Positions 33,806 through 44,426 of a DNA stretch of 64,000 bases are shown here, piece after piece (positions within the stretch are counted from its first letter, which is position 1; each line of letters starts with the position of its first letter). The stretch is from Volutella citrinella (taxonomy: Eukaryota > Ascomycota > Sordariomycetes > Hypocreales > Nectriaceae). Where the stretch lies: contig JAWZSP010000002.1 in NCBI GenBank assembly GCA_034401135.1, positions 4,402,001 to 4,466,000 on the forward strand, written 5' to 3'. Under the pieces are notes generated by a model. That model was not told the DNA's origin, searched no databases, and worked only from the letters and a program-made list of their open reading frames with translations. The position numbers and the translations under genes were made by a program.

Positions 33806-35473
33806 ATGGGTTCCATCGCTACCCCTGAGTACGATGCCATCATCGTAGGCAGCGGATTTGGTGGATGCTACGTGCTTCGCAGGCTGAGAGAAGCCGGCTT
33901 CAAGTGTCTCGCCATTGACGATGCCGGCGACCTAGGAGGGGTCTGGTACTGGAACGCCTACAGAGGTGCCCGTGTCGACACCCCGGTGCCCCTTTACGAG
34001 TTCTCGGATCGTGAGCTGTGGCAGGACTGGACATGGTCGGAGAAGTACCCGGGCCGCGATGAGCTGCGACGGTACTTTGACCACGTCGAGTCCAAGCTGC
34101 ACCTGAAGAAGGACATCCTCTTCAACACACGCGTGATGGCCGCCGAGTTCAAGCAGGGTGACAACATCTGGAACGTTGTCGACAGCGCGGGCGTCAACCG
34201 CACGACACGCCACTTCATCTTGTGTACTGGATTCGCTGCCAAGCCTTACATCCCCGACTTTCCGGGTCTCGACAGCTTCGCTGGCACCTCTTGTCACACA
34301 TCCAAGTGGCCACAGGAAGGCATCGACTTCAAGGGCAAGCGAGTGGGCATCGTTGGAAACGGTTCCAGTGGCCTGCAGGTCATCCAAGATGTGGCATCAG
34401 AGGTTGCCCACATGACTGTCTTCCAGCGAAGCCCGACCTACGCCCTGCCCATGCGCCAGACACCTCTGCAAGACAAGGACCAAATCAAGTCGCAGTATGT
34501 CGAGCTCTTTGAGTGCCGCAAGTCCAAGTTTGCTGGCCTCGACACCGAGTTCAGCCCCAAGTCGGCTGTCGAGGTGTCAGCCGAGGAGCGGGAGGCCTTC
34601 TTTGAGCAGATCTGGACCAAAGGAGGGCTCTCATTCTGGCTGGCAACTTATCAGGACGTCATTCGCAGCCCCGTCTCCAACAAGTACGCCTACGAGTTCT
34701 GGCGTAAGAAGACCCTTCCTCGCATCGAGAAGCCCGAGATGGCCGAGCTTCTGGCTCCTCGGGAGCCCCCGTACTACTTTGGTACCAAGCGCGCGACCTT
34801 GGAGCAGAGATACTACGAGGTGTACAACCAGGACAACGTTGACTTGATAAGCACCAAGGCCAACCCAATCATCAAGGTCGTCCCCGAGGGCGTCATCACA
34901 GAAGACGGGAAGCTTCGGGAACTCGACGTGCTGGTCTTGGCGACCGGGTTCGACTCTGTCACCGGCGGTCTGCTCTCCATCGACATCAAGGGCGTTGACA
35001 ACCTGACGCTCAAGGAAAAGTGGAAGAACGGCACTTCGACGGAACTTGGCATGATGACGGCCGGATTCCCAAACATGATGTTTCTGTACGGTCCGCAGGG
35101 CCCAACCTCGTTCTGCAACGGGCCAACCTGCGCCGAAGTCCAGGGCGACTGGATCTGCGACACCATTCTTCGGCTCCGACGAGACAAGTGCCAGTTCATT
35201 GACGCCACCCGCGAGGCCGAGCAAGAGTGGCGAGATCTCGTCCAGCAGATTGGCGACCAGACGCTGCTGCCCCAGACCAAGTCGGAGTACATGGGCACGA
35301 ACATCCCCGGCAAGCCCAAAGGTATGTTTGCTTCGCGACTTATAGTAGATGACTGAGACCTGAACTGACTTTGCGATGCAGAAATGCTCAACTTTCTGGG
35401 TGGGTTAGTGGAATACACTAAGCAGATTAATAGCGCTTTCGAGAAGGGCAAGAATTGTTTTGTAGTATACTAG
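33806..35473 (+). CDS. Baeyer-Villiger monooxygenase (cyclohexanone monooxygenase type)
   Basis: Exons 33806-35321 and 35382-35473; 535 aa, the usual length for type I BVMOs. The N-terminal FAD Rossmann motif is VGSGFGGCYVLRRL (Gly 15-20), followed by LGGVWYWNAYRGARVD. The BVMO fingerprint FAGTSCHTSKWP (FxGxxxHxxxW) starts at residue 158, and the second, NADPH-binding Rossmann motif is VGIVGNGSSGLQVIQ. The enzyme inserts an oxygen next to a ketone using NADPH and O2, making an ester or lactone. Conserved VLATGFDSVTGGL and the C-terminal YGPQGPTSFCNGPT also fit. In this neighbourhood it could cleave a side-chain or ring ketone before or after aromatic ring opening (inference). Strong G/C-ending codon preference suggests high expression. 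Confidence 0.96.
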
Positions 35474-35949
35474 TCGGTAGTGACTGTAAAAAACGAAGAC
35501 GATGTCTTCTCTCTTCAATTTAAATTGACATTAAGAATGGCCTCTGTCGAAAAAGACAAACTCGGTATTGCTCTCTGTGATAGAACTCGCTTTTGCCATC
35601 GTCCCATCGTGACTCATGGGGTCTTTCTGGGGACATTGAAAATGAGAATTTCTCGAAGTTTACTACGCCTCTAAACGCTAGCTAAATACCTAAGTAAAAA
35701 ACTCAATAGTCTTAACAGTAGAGCTTCATACCTAGACTTCGTGACTCAATACTAGACTTAAAATCCATTTAGTGTTATTATTCTTCTTTAGGCTCTCACA
35801 ACTCATTAACAGAAAGCTCTTAATCTCTTTATCTTATATAGAATGATCTTTTATTGTTTGCTAGTCATAGCTCCATCACTGGACTCAACATCAAACCTTG
35901 AGCCTAAAAGTACCACTAGCCTCGGCCAAATTTCATAGTCAAAACGTAT
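35474..35949. other. AT-rich, TA-rich intergenic stretch
   Basis: Between the stop codons of the BVMO and SDR genes. From about 35650 to 35940 the DNA is markedly AT-rich and full of TpA steps (CTAG, TAAA, TTAA), unlike its surroundings. No coding capacity. It may be 3'-UTR plus a decayed repeat. Confidence 0.5.
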
Positions 35950-36995
35950 TCAACATGCGAGATAACCTCCGTCCACATTCCAATGAGCTTTCAAACCCCT
36001 AAATTCAGCTTAGCTCTAATAGGGACAACCAATAGGGCACTCACATCCTGTCACATAAGAAGCCTCGTCACTCAGAAGGAAGCACAGAACATTTGCCACT
36101 TCCTCAGCCGTCCCCATCCTTCCAAGAAGGGTATCCTTGGAGATGCTCACCGAGTCGAATAAGCCCGCAGATTCACCATCCCGGAAGATATTTGTGTCAA
36201 TTGGCCCCCTGGTTTGCAGTGCGTCAGCGGGAATGTACTATTGGGTCGAGGATCGATCTACAACTTACGGGAGAAGAGAGTTGACTCGGATCCCTTGCTT
36301 GGCGTACTCGCCTGCCGCAGACTCTGACAGTCCGATGACGGCAAACTTGCTGCTTGAATATGCGGCATTGTGAGGCAAGCCACGCCGACCAGATGTACTG
36401 GCGACATTGACAATGGATCCTCCAGGTCGGTTAAGCAGCGGTAGCTGGGCCCGCATGCAGTGAAGGACGCCGTTGAGGTTGACACTCAGGGTCCTATCCC
36501 AGTCAAGCTGGTCCTAGGGCAGTCAAGATAGGTACCGGAGGGCCATTAGGCTCGTGCACTCACAATTGTCTCGATGGTCTGCTCTCCTGTCCCGCCGGCC
36601 ACTCCAGCCACGTTGGCAGCACCATCGAGCCTGCCAAAGGTGCGATGCGTTGCCAGCACCCAGGCTTCGACATCGGCTCGGATGCTGACGTTGAGTTGCG
36701 TAACCGTCGTTTTCTCGACCCCCAATCGCTTACCTGCTCAATCAGGCTTCCATCATCTAATCATTCATGCTGAGCAACTTACACTTTTCGGCAGTAGACT
36801 CGAGGCCTCGAATGTCCAAATCACTAATGGCAAGGCCCAAGACTTGCTTCGAGGCCAGCCTAAGGGCGGTCGCGCGGCCGATACCCTACAGAAATACAAT
36901 TAGCCCTTCGTGCCAGCCAGCGTTGCGCTGGCAAAGAATGGGGCTCGGCTCACCGACGCGGCTCCGGTGATGCAATACACTTTGCCCTCAAACAT
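35950..36995 (-). CDS. Short-chain dehydrogenase/reductase (SDR) 1
   Basis: Six exons: 36995-36954, 36885-36783, 36733-36564, 36513-36269, 36208-36045, 35987-35950; 253 aa, standard for classical SDRs. The NAD(P) motif spans the first splice (YCITGAAS-GIGRATALRLA), followed by AANVAGVAG, NVASTSGRRG with the catalytic Ser, and AYSSSKFAVIG with the catalytic Tyr and Lys. The end TGSHWNVDGGYLAC is the family C-terminus, the first residues of which come from the last 38-nt exon. Asp in AISDLD at the end of the second beta-strand favours NAD(H). Oxidises or reduces an alcohol/ketone. It shares a divergent promoter with SDR 2. Confidence 0.92.
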
Positions 36996-37391
36996 GGTTC
37001 AAATTTGCCACACTGGCTGAAAAGAGAAGTCAAGGTTCAATGTCAACTGCGGGCCATGTTGCTATACTGGTATTAGGGAGACCTTTTCAAGTCATTGTTT
37101 GCTTCCAATGGCATATCGTCGGATTGGTTGTGTACTGAAGGCTGATGAGCGGCCCCACTCCAGGCTCGGACGGACCAATGTCGGCCTGATTTCGCTCTGA
37201 TGACACCATCTTTGCCGAGAGCCGCTCAGAGAGAGGGACTGCTGTTGATAGCACTGTTCAAATATATCCATTGGGCAAATCTCGAGTGATAGCGGTGTGC
37301 CGGCAATACTTGACGAAGACCCGAAGAAGCGACGAGAGACGAGACGCCTTGAAGCTAGTTCCATATTGTCGAATCATTTCACTCTTACGCC
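36996..37391. promoter_or_regulatory. Divergent promoter of the two SDR genes
   Basis: 396 bp separating divergent SDR genes, which would allow joint control. It contains CGG-bearing sequence (around 37165-37190, CGGACGGACC and GTCGG) similar in half-sites to the palindrome in the BVMO promoter. No TATA box is clear. Confidence 0.45.
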
Positions 37392-38310
37392 ATGCAGGGA
37401 AAACTGAACGGAAAAGTGGCTATCGTCACAGGGGCATCGTCAGGAAGTGAGCTTGTACAAGGTCCCAGACAGATCAGACCTAACCTCAATGCCAGTGGGA
37501 CGCGCCATTGCGATAGCTCTCGCCGCCGAGGGTGCCAAGATTGTTTTGTGTGACTTGCATGAAAAGGCCAATGACCAGGGCTACGAAGCAAACGTGGACA
37601 AGACGACAGGCGAAATTATTGCAGCCCAAGGAGGCGACTCTATGTTTTTGCAGACGGACATTGCGAGCTCGGCGGCCGTGCAAGAGAGCTTTAGTCGCGC
37701 CCTCGAGGCAAGTTTGGTTATCCGTATTACCAATGCAGGCTGGCTAATCGAGACGGTGTAGAAGTTTCAAAGGATCGACATCCTCATCAATTGTGCAGGC
37801 TACTGGGCGCCCTTCTGCTCATTCGCGGACGAGTCGGAGGAGCTGTGGGCAAAGATGGCCGCCGTCAACACGCTTGGTACGGCCAGGATGAGTCGCAGTG
37901 CCATCAAACAGTTTCTGCAGCAGGAGATGGACGAGAATTGGGGCAGTCGAGGACGCATCGTCAACATCTCATCGTGTGCATCCGTGACGGGGTTCCCCGG
38001 CGAGGTGGCATACTCGGCCACCAAGGCCTCGGTCGACCATATGACGCGGGCTGGAGCATTGGATCACGCCAAGGACTACATAAACATCAACTGCGTCGCG
38101 CCGGGCGTGGTTGCTACGGGCATGGCGCGCGGGAATCTTGAAAACAGTTCCATCCATAAGACCATGGTCAAGGCGACGCCCTGGCCCCGTCTCGGGACTG
38201 TAGATGATATCGCGGCGGCCGTTCTCTTTCTTTGTTTGCCTCAGTCGCAGTGGATTACTGGGCAGGTTCTTCCAGTGGATGGCGGCATGACCATTGGTGT
38301 CGCGCCGTGA
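37392..38310 (+). CDS. Short-chain dehydrogenase/reductase (SDR) 2, GC-AG intron
   Basis: Exons 37392-37446, 37496-37707, 37762-38310; 271 aa. Cofactor motif VTGASSGMGRAIAIALA across the first splice; Asp in VLCDLHEKA again suggests NAD(H). INCAGYWAPF is the NNAG region; active-site Ser is in NISSCASVTG and Tyr/Lys in AYSATKASVDH; C-terminus TGQVLPVDGGMTIG. The second intron (37708-37761) has the donor GAG/GCAAGT, a GC-AG intron, with a CTAAT branch; removing it joins SRALE to KFQRIDILIN as the family requires, while the only nearby GT donor would insert three extra residues. Likely partner of SDR 1 in alcohol/ketone conversions of the cluster substrate. Confidence 0.9.
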
Positions 38311-38799
38311 GAGGGTTCAATTTGAGACTCTGGAGCCACTCGGATAGTTAACACTGCTTGCTGCTCGGATTGACCTATATCCATAGAACCTCGTAGCTGC
38401 CTACCTAGAAAACCATTCCGGACTCAAGAAATTATGAGAGGTGTTTTGTTCCGCTTAGTGAACATGTGTATTTCCACGACGGAAGAGCTCCTTGCCTGGT
38501 TAATTCTTGATGATTCAATTAGATTGCTTTCATCCAGCCTTTCGAATTTCACGCCGCAATGAGTTACCCACAGCGCTGCAATTCCTTGCCCCAGTCTGTC
38601 CGCCATCGGAGGAATTTGGTCTTGACATCGGCAGATATCCTTCGGGGCAATTTAGCCCGAGCCCGAGCCCTGCCCCCCCAACCATCCCCCTTGACTTGCC
38701 TCAAAAAGCCCAGGGAGTCTTAAAGGGGAAACGAGCAAGCCCAAGCCCCCCTACCTCATCGAGTAACATCTGATTCATCCTATCTGGGAGATTGTAGCC
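38311..38799. other. Intergenic region, FAH-family gene promoter
   Basis: No coding signal. A short GCCCGA tandem run near 38655-38668 and C-rich tracts precede the FAH-family start codon. Confidence 0.5.
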
Positions 38800-39891
38800 A
38801 TGGCACCCAAGTGGACACACCTTATCCGTTTCATCGCCCTCGAGGATGGCTTGATTCATCGCGGCCAGCTTTGCGACACATCCATCGACGTCGGCCTTGC
38901 CTGTAAGGAAAACAAGAAGGTGCAAGCAAAACTTATAAATGGATCTGCCTTTGACGGCAACGTCACAAGCCGGGTTATGACGGTGGATCAGGTGCGTCTG
39001 TCCTTGTATCACGACTAGTCACTAGGACTTGGCCTAACCTACTTCACCACAGCTTCTCAGTCCCCTCGACGTCTCCGAGGTACCCTTGATTCGATGCATG
39101 GGGCTCAACTACCACGACCATGCCAAGGAAGCCAATATGCCCGTGCCTACTCATCCCGTCCTCTTCATCAAGCCCAGGACGGCGCTCAGCGGGCCCCATC
39201 CTCGCAAGATTTGCTTTCCCAAGTTTGTGCAGGATGAGAGCACCGACTACGAGGCAGAGCTCACGGTGGTAATTGGCAGGGATGGAAAAGATATACCGGA
39301 AGCCGAGGCCATGGATTATGTTCTTGGCTACACATGCGGCAACGACGTGAGTGCTCGCACGGAGCAGTTTCGCAACAGCCAATGGTGCTTCTCCAAGGGT
39401 AAATGAACCAAGTAGCGCTTCACGATGACACTCGACTGACTGCAAATGCAATCCTAGGACTGGATCATTCAGCACCCATCGGCCCCGTGTTGGTATCCCC
39501 GTCCGTGATACAAGATCCTCAGGCCCTGGGCATCCGGGCCACCTTGAATGGTTCAATCGTGCAGGACTCTGATACAAAGGAAATGATCTTCTCCGTTGCG
39601 AAGACAATTGCATTTCTCTCTCAGGGAACCACACTGGAGCGTGGCACTGTCATCATGATGGGCACTCCACCCGGTAAGCAGCCCTAAGGGGAAAACCCGC
39701 TCCTTGGCCGTAAGACGCTGACACGATCAAGGTATTGGAATTGCCCGGAACCCCAAAATTTGGCTCAAGAGTGGCGATGACATGCGCGTGTCCATTGATG
39801 GAATTGGTAAGTGGGATTGAATCCTGATGGCTTGAGTTACTAACGCGGCTGCTACGCAGGCACTCTCATCAACGAGGTCTTTTACGAGTAG
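38800..39891 (+). CDS. Fumarylacetoacetate hydrolase (FAH) family protein
   Basis: Exons 38800-38991, 39053-39398, 39458-39673, 39732-39806, 39860-39891; 286 aa, the size of single-domain FAH proteins. Family landmarks: RCMGLNYHDHAKEANMPVP, VLFIKPRTALSGPH, STDYEAELTVVIGRDG with the metal-binding acidic residues, YTCGNDVSARTEQF, TIAFLSQGTTLERGTVIMMGTPPGIG, and WLKSGDDMRVSIDGIG near the end. FAH-family enzymes cleave or hydrate 2,4-dioxo acids and 2-hydroxy-dienoates (acylpyruvase, fumarylpyruvate hydrolase, 2-oxo-pent-4-enoate hydratase, oxaloacetate decarboxylase). The products of extradiol ring cleavage belong to this class, and the extradiol dioxygenase gene is the next gene. Precise reaction unresolved. 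No targeting signal is evident. Confidence 0.93.
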
Positions 39892-40629
39892 ATTGTGAGC
39901 TACAACACACATTGAATTGCATAATTCAACCTCATGGAGATTGGGTTGTTATCGGACGATTTGTTGACACCCGGGAAACGATTGAAGGGAAAGGTCTCGC
40001 GTGTGCGCTATGTTAGCAGCTCTCTCTAAATGGCCAACGGGAGCGATGTCGTTCAGGGGTAAATGAAGAGGCAATCGACCACATAAAGAACAAATTTGTC
40101 AACATCGACATCATGACTAGGAGCGGGAGGTTTAATGTGTAAAGTCGGCCCTCCTACGTGACAACACCAGGCCGTAGAGAATCTGCAAATGGCCCCTTTG
40201 GATTAGAAATAAACTAGCTCTATCGCTCAGACCATACCGCTACCCGCTTTGGGCTACGAATCCGGCCTTGACATGTCCCGCCAACACATCATCTAGTCTC
40301 CTCCGTTTGTCTCGCCGTTTCCTGACAGCCTTTCTTGCGGTGGGGGCAACTGGATGAAAAAGGAGGCCGTCACCTATCAAAACATCAATATTGACTCTCA
40401 CTGGGCTAACAATGCGGTCGAGATGTTGGTACATCTGTTGTGGCATTAACTGTGGTTTCTATTGTATACGTATGAGGCTATGCGCTGCACGGGCTTGTCA
40501 AGCTATTCATCCGTCTACTGCCAGCACGCCCCGACATGCGCACTTCAGCTAGGCCCTTGGAATCGAATGTCATCATCATGTCGCGACGACAGCTGCAAAC
40601 CGCTGAAGCCCAATCTCACCACAATCTCA
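39892..40629. other. Convergent intergenic region
   Basis: About 740 bp between the FAH and extradiol dioxygenase stop codons. A minus-strand open frame (40240-40446) and plus-strand frames near 40460-40720 lack family features. Nothing recognised. Confidence 0.5.
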
Positions 40630-41852
40630 TCAGGTCAAAAATCCTTCCGGCAATCGGGGCCCTAGACCGACCGGTTAGTACTTCATATGCGAGGATCAGC
40701 GACAACTCACCCCAGACATGAAGCCCGTCAGGTGTAGCAAGCTCAATGTTGGTTTTAGAGTGGCAGTTCACTTGGTCTCCATCGACATAGTGTTCGACGA
40801 TGAAACCGGAAGGGTCGTACCTGTACCCCAACAAGTTAGAAACACACTACAACGCAAAGATATCTTTCTCACCAGTAGTCAAAGATCTGGCTGCCCAGGA
40901 CGTGTCGCCCAACGCCCCAGCAATTCTGATAACCCTGGTCACGCAGGTAGTCGTGTCCGAGAACCTCAACATCGAAGTCATGGACCTCGAACGAGGTGTG
41001 ATGAACATGAGACTTGGGACCTTCGAAGATGAAGAAACTGTGGTGGTCTGTAAAGGTTTCCCCTAGGTCCAGGTGCAGAAATGAGGCAATGTGCCGTCCA
41101 GACTCGTCATGCTGAATCTACGGAATTTTGTGAGCTAGGCTGGGCAGTTACGCTGGAGTTCTCTTACATCGCTTGGCACAAAGTTGAAGTTTTTGGTGTA
41201 GAAGTCAAACGTCTTCTGGAACTGGGTCACACAGAGGCCAAAATGTCCCAGCTTGTGGATGAGCGCTGGTCCTGAAAAGACAATTGTCAGCAAACTTGGC
41301 ACTCGCTTGCTGTTGTGGCATGAGTGAGCCTTTACCCTTTTCAAATCTCTGGAACTCGTTGCCGGCTCGGTTCTTCTTGTGAGGCTTGAGAAGGTCAGCT
41401 TCAAACTCAGTAGAACGGGGGAGTCTACTGACAAAGTTGAAGTCAAGATATCGAAAATCCTTGATAGGCTCTACAGGTCTCTGGCCATAGACTAAATGCA
41501 GATACCAGCCATCGACGGGATCCTTGACTGTCACGCATCGTCCTCCACCAGGCGCCTCGTCGAGGTCGTAAATATCGGTCGCGTCGGGGAAAATGGCGCG
41601 GGCCTTTTCGAGGTCCCCGAGGGATTCAACTACTAGAGCAGCTCCTCCAAACTCATTGGTAGAAGACTCCTCTAGGCAGTAGAGAAAGGGTTCGGTGCCG
41701 TAGCCCCTGTAGTAAATCCTCTTCCCCTCTTTCTTGACCTGGATGAAACCAAAGTCGGCCAGGAACTTGTCGGCCTTGGCTGAGTCTCTATGTCTATAGT
41801 ACACATGCCCCAGCCGCAGAACCTTGATCTTGGACTCAGCGGACTCAGCCAT
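40630..41852 (-). CDS. Type I extradiol ring-cleavage dioxygenase (VOC fold)
   Basis: Exons 41852-41336, 41271-41168, 41117-40873, 40820-40711, 40661-40630; 335 aa. Two VOC modules: a N-terminal one (KVLRLGHVYYRHRDSAKADK) and a C-terminal catalytic one. Iron ligands expected from the family are visible: His 182 in HKLGHFGL, His 246 or 247 in HHTSFEV, and Glu 298 in FIVEHYVDGD; likely catalytic His near 233 and Tyr near 288 in QIFDYWYDPSG. The enzyme would open a catechol ring next to the diol (meta cleavage) with O2. The closest described enzymes by pattern are bacterial 2,3-dihydroxybiphenyl and homoprotocatechuate dioxygenases. ACCATGG at 41852 is the better start; an in-frame ATG seven codons upstream (41873) is possible. 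Transcribed divergently from the P450. Confidence 0.9.
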
Positions 41853-42356
41853 GGTAGATTGACGGACAAGCATAGTTGAGGCTGTGGTGTATCTGTTCTG
41901 CGCGGCAGGGGTAGAGGAACTCTTTGCTCAAGGACGGCAACGACCCGACTTGACAAGCCCGCACCCTCCTTATGAGAATGGGGCTAGCCGCGAGATGTTG
42001 CTCGGCTGGATTCTCATTCAAGTCGGTCGGTGTGAGTCGGAGAACGGAGGCCGGTGGGTCCGCCTCCTAAGCCGGCCGATATTGTTCCGTGCGGTTGTCC
42101 GGAAGGTTTTCGGGGCAACTTCCGGTCACCGGGCACACCTATCCGGTTAAGTGCCATGCTTCGGACCTTGTCAGCCCGAAGATGTTCCATGAGGGGAAAC
42201 TCTCCACATTACTCAGTAGTCATGAGGTTGTCGTCAAGGCGCTTGAAAGAAACTCGATCATGTGGCGCTGAGCATTTAGGCTTCTCAACTCCGCTCTCTT
42301 TCGGATCAGCTCCATTCTGCTGCGTTGCATTCTGCCCCTTGCTCCACTCAGGCATC
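41853..42356. promoter_or_regulatory. Divergent promoter, extradiol dioxygenase and P450
   Basis: About 500 bp rich in CGG/CCG triplets between 42020 and 42150. It includes a perfect 7-bp inverted repeat, CCGGAAG at 42099-42105 and CTTCCGG at 42119-42125, separated by 13 bp. That is the geometry of Zn2Cys6 dimer sites. Not tested against other promoters. Confidence 0.5.
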
Positions 42357-44306
42357 ATGAATCTCAGTATTCCCCTATCTTTTGCCACCATTGGCCTTTG
42401 CGCCCTCATCTGCCGCCTGTTGCAGATTGGCAAGCGGGACCCTCGCATGCCCAAAGGACCCCCAACAGTGCCTGTCCTGGGCAACGCCCACATGCTCCCT
42501 GCCACGGGGCTTTACAAGAAGTAAGGACGGGTTTAATAGGTCTCATCCATCGTTTCAATGCTGATTGGCGCGCTGCGTGCCGCAGGATGAAAGAGTGGAC
42601 CAAGACCTACGGCTCTGTCTTCTCCCTCAAGATCGGATCCTCAAACATGGTGGTGCTCTGTGATCGAAAAGCCATCCACCAGCTGCTGGTTGAGAAGGGC
42701 AGCATCTATTCTGATAGGCCCCCTAGCTATGTCGGGAAGCTGCTCACACAGGGCGATCATCTGGCTTTGGAGCAGATGGATGTGACATGGAGGACGAAGC
42801 GGAAGATCATCTCTCACAATTTTTCACCCAAGCAGCTTGACGAGAACCACTTTCGGGTGCAGGAAGCTGAGTATGACTCCATTAAGGGATATCCATACTT
42901 GCAAAGACTGACCTGATGCAGAGCCACCGTACTCATGAGTAATCTGTGCAACAACCCCGAGAACTTTTTCAGCGAGATCCGCAGGTACACGGCCTCGGTC
43001 GTCACATCCATCACCTATGGACATCGAGCTCCGAGTTCCGACTCATTCTGGTGCCAGGTACTTGAACTATCACATAGCCCTATGGCAAGGCGGGAAAACT
43101 AACCGAGTCGCAGGGTGTTTACAGCGTCATGGAAAAGGTAACTAAGTTAGAGGGGGACCGAGGCAACGCGGATAAGTTAGGCAAATGCTGACCTCTCTTT
43201 TCTCGGAACTAGTGGACTGCCGCGATGGAGCCCGGAGCGAACCCTCCCGTAGACGTCTTCACCTGGTTGCAATACATACCCTCTTCGCTTGCATTCTGGA
43301 AGCGTCGCGCCATTGAGGCTGGCAAGACTATGGACGGTACATGGGGCGAGGCGCGTCGTAGAGTCGAGGAGCGCCGAGCCAAGGGAGAGAAGCGAAGATG
43401 CATCATCGACACCCTGCTTGACGAGTACGAGAAGAAGGGTTGGCCGTCGTCGATACCCCAGCACGCCTTCACTAACCTAATGGGGGAGATTATCGAAGGA
43501 GGCGCCGACACAACCGCCGCTCAGCTTCTGACCCTGATTCTAGCGTTTGCTCTGCATCCCAAAGTGCAGGCTAAAGCTCGACAAGAAATCGATGTCGTCT
43601 GCGGCACGGAAAGATCGCCAAGGTGGGATGACTTCTCAAAGCTGCCATATATAAACTGCATCGTCAAGGAAGGGATGCGATGGAGGCCCGTGTAAGTCCT
43701 CTGGAAAGCAAAGGTAAACCAACCCCGCCAGCTGACGCTTGAATAATAGTGCCGTGACAGCATTGCCGCACAAGGTCCGCCAAGGTTAGTCCGCCTTGTC
43801 CAGCTGTATGTTTTGGTGAACTGACCTCGATGTGCGCTCCAGACGATGAGTATGAGGGCATGTTGATCCCTAAGGACTCCACCATCTTCATCCCGACATG
43901 GGCAATCCACCACAACGAGAACATCTACGAGGATCCCGAAACTTTCAACCCCGACCGATACGCCGAGCACCCAAGGCTAGCAAACGACTACGCCGGAAGC
44001 CCGGACTGGGCCAACCGGGACCACTACAACTACGGAGCAGGCAGGCGAATCTGCCCAGGAATCCACCTTGCGGAGCGCAACATGTGGCGCATCGCCTCCA
44101 AGCTTCTTTGGGCCTTTGAATTTGCCGAGCCGACGGACCCCAAGACTGGCGAGGTCCTGCACCTTGACCCCAAGGCGTATAACCCGGGCATCTTGCAGGC
44201 TCCCCTTCCCTTCAAGGTCAGCATCAAGCCACGAAGCGAGGCACATGTAGCGACAATTATGTCTGAGCAGTCTGGGTCCCTTGAGTTCTTGAGCCAGTAT
44301 AGCTAG
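42357..44306 (+). CDS. Cytochrome P450 monooxygenase
   Basis: Seven exons: 42357-42520, 42586-42870, 42922-43057, 43114-43137 (24 nt), 43213-43691, 43750-43784 (35 nt), 43843-44306; 528 aa. A N-terminal hydrophobic anchor (IPLSFATIGLCALICRLL) is followed by the hinge RMPKGPPTVPVLGN. The I-helix oxygen-activation motif is EIIEGGADTTAAQ, the K-helix EGMRWRPV (an E-x-x-x-W variant of ExxR is worth noting: EGMR gives Glu and Arg), and the heme loop YNYGAGRRICPGIHLAERN with Cys 445. The pattern resembles the CYP620/O-methylsterigmatocystin-oxidoreductase-like families. ER-bound, needing a reductase and perhaps the b5 at 24.5 kb. Probably hydroxylates the cluster substrate; substrate unknown. Stop codon lies 120 bp from that of the next, convergent gene. 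Confidence 0.95.
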
Positions 44307-44426
44307 GAGAGTGAGCATCAATGTCAGCATGCCGGAGATGATTTTATAAGTTGTGAATAAAAGATACATAACTACTAGCTTCTATATATTTTGCTAGTCT
44401 CGAAATTTGTACTCGAGATAATCAGC

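Noticed and set aside
34631..35224. 197-codon minus-strand open frame
   Set aside because: Antisense shadow of the GC-biased BVMO gene.
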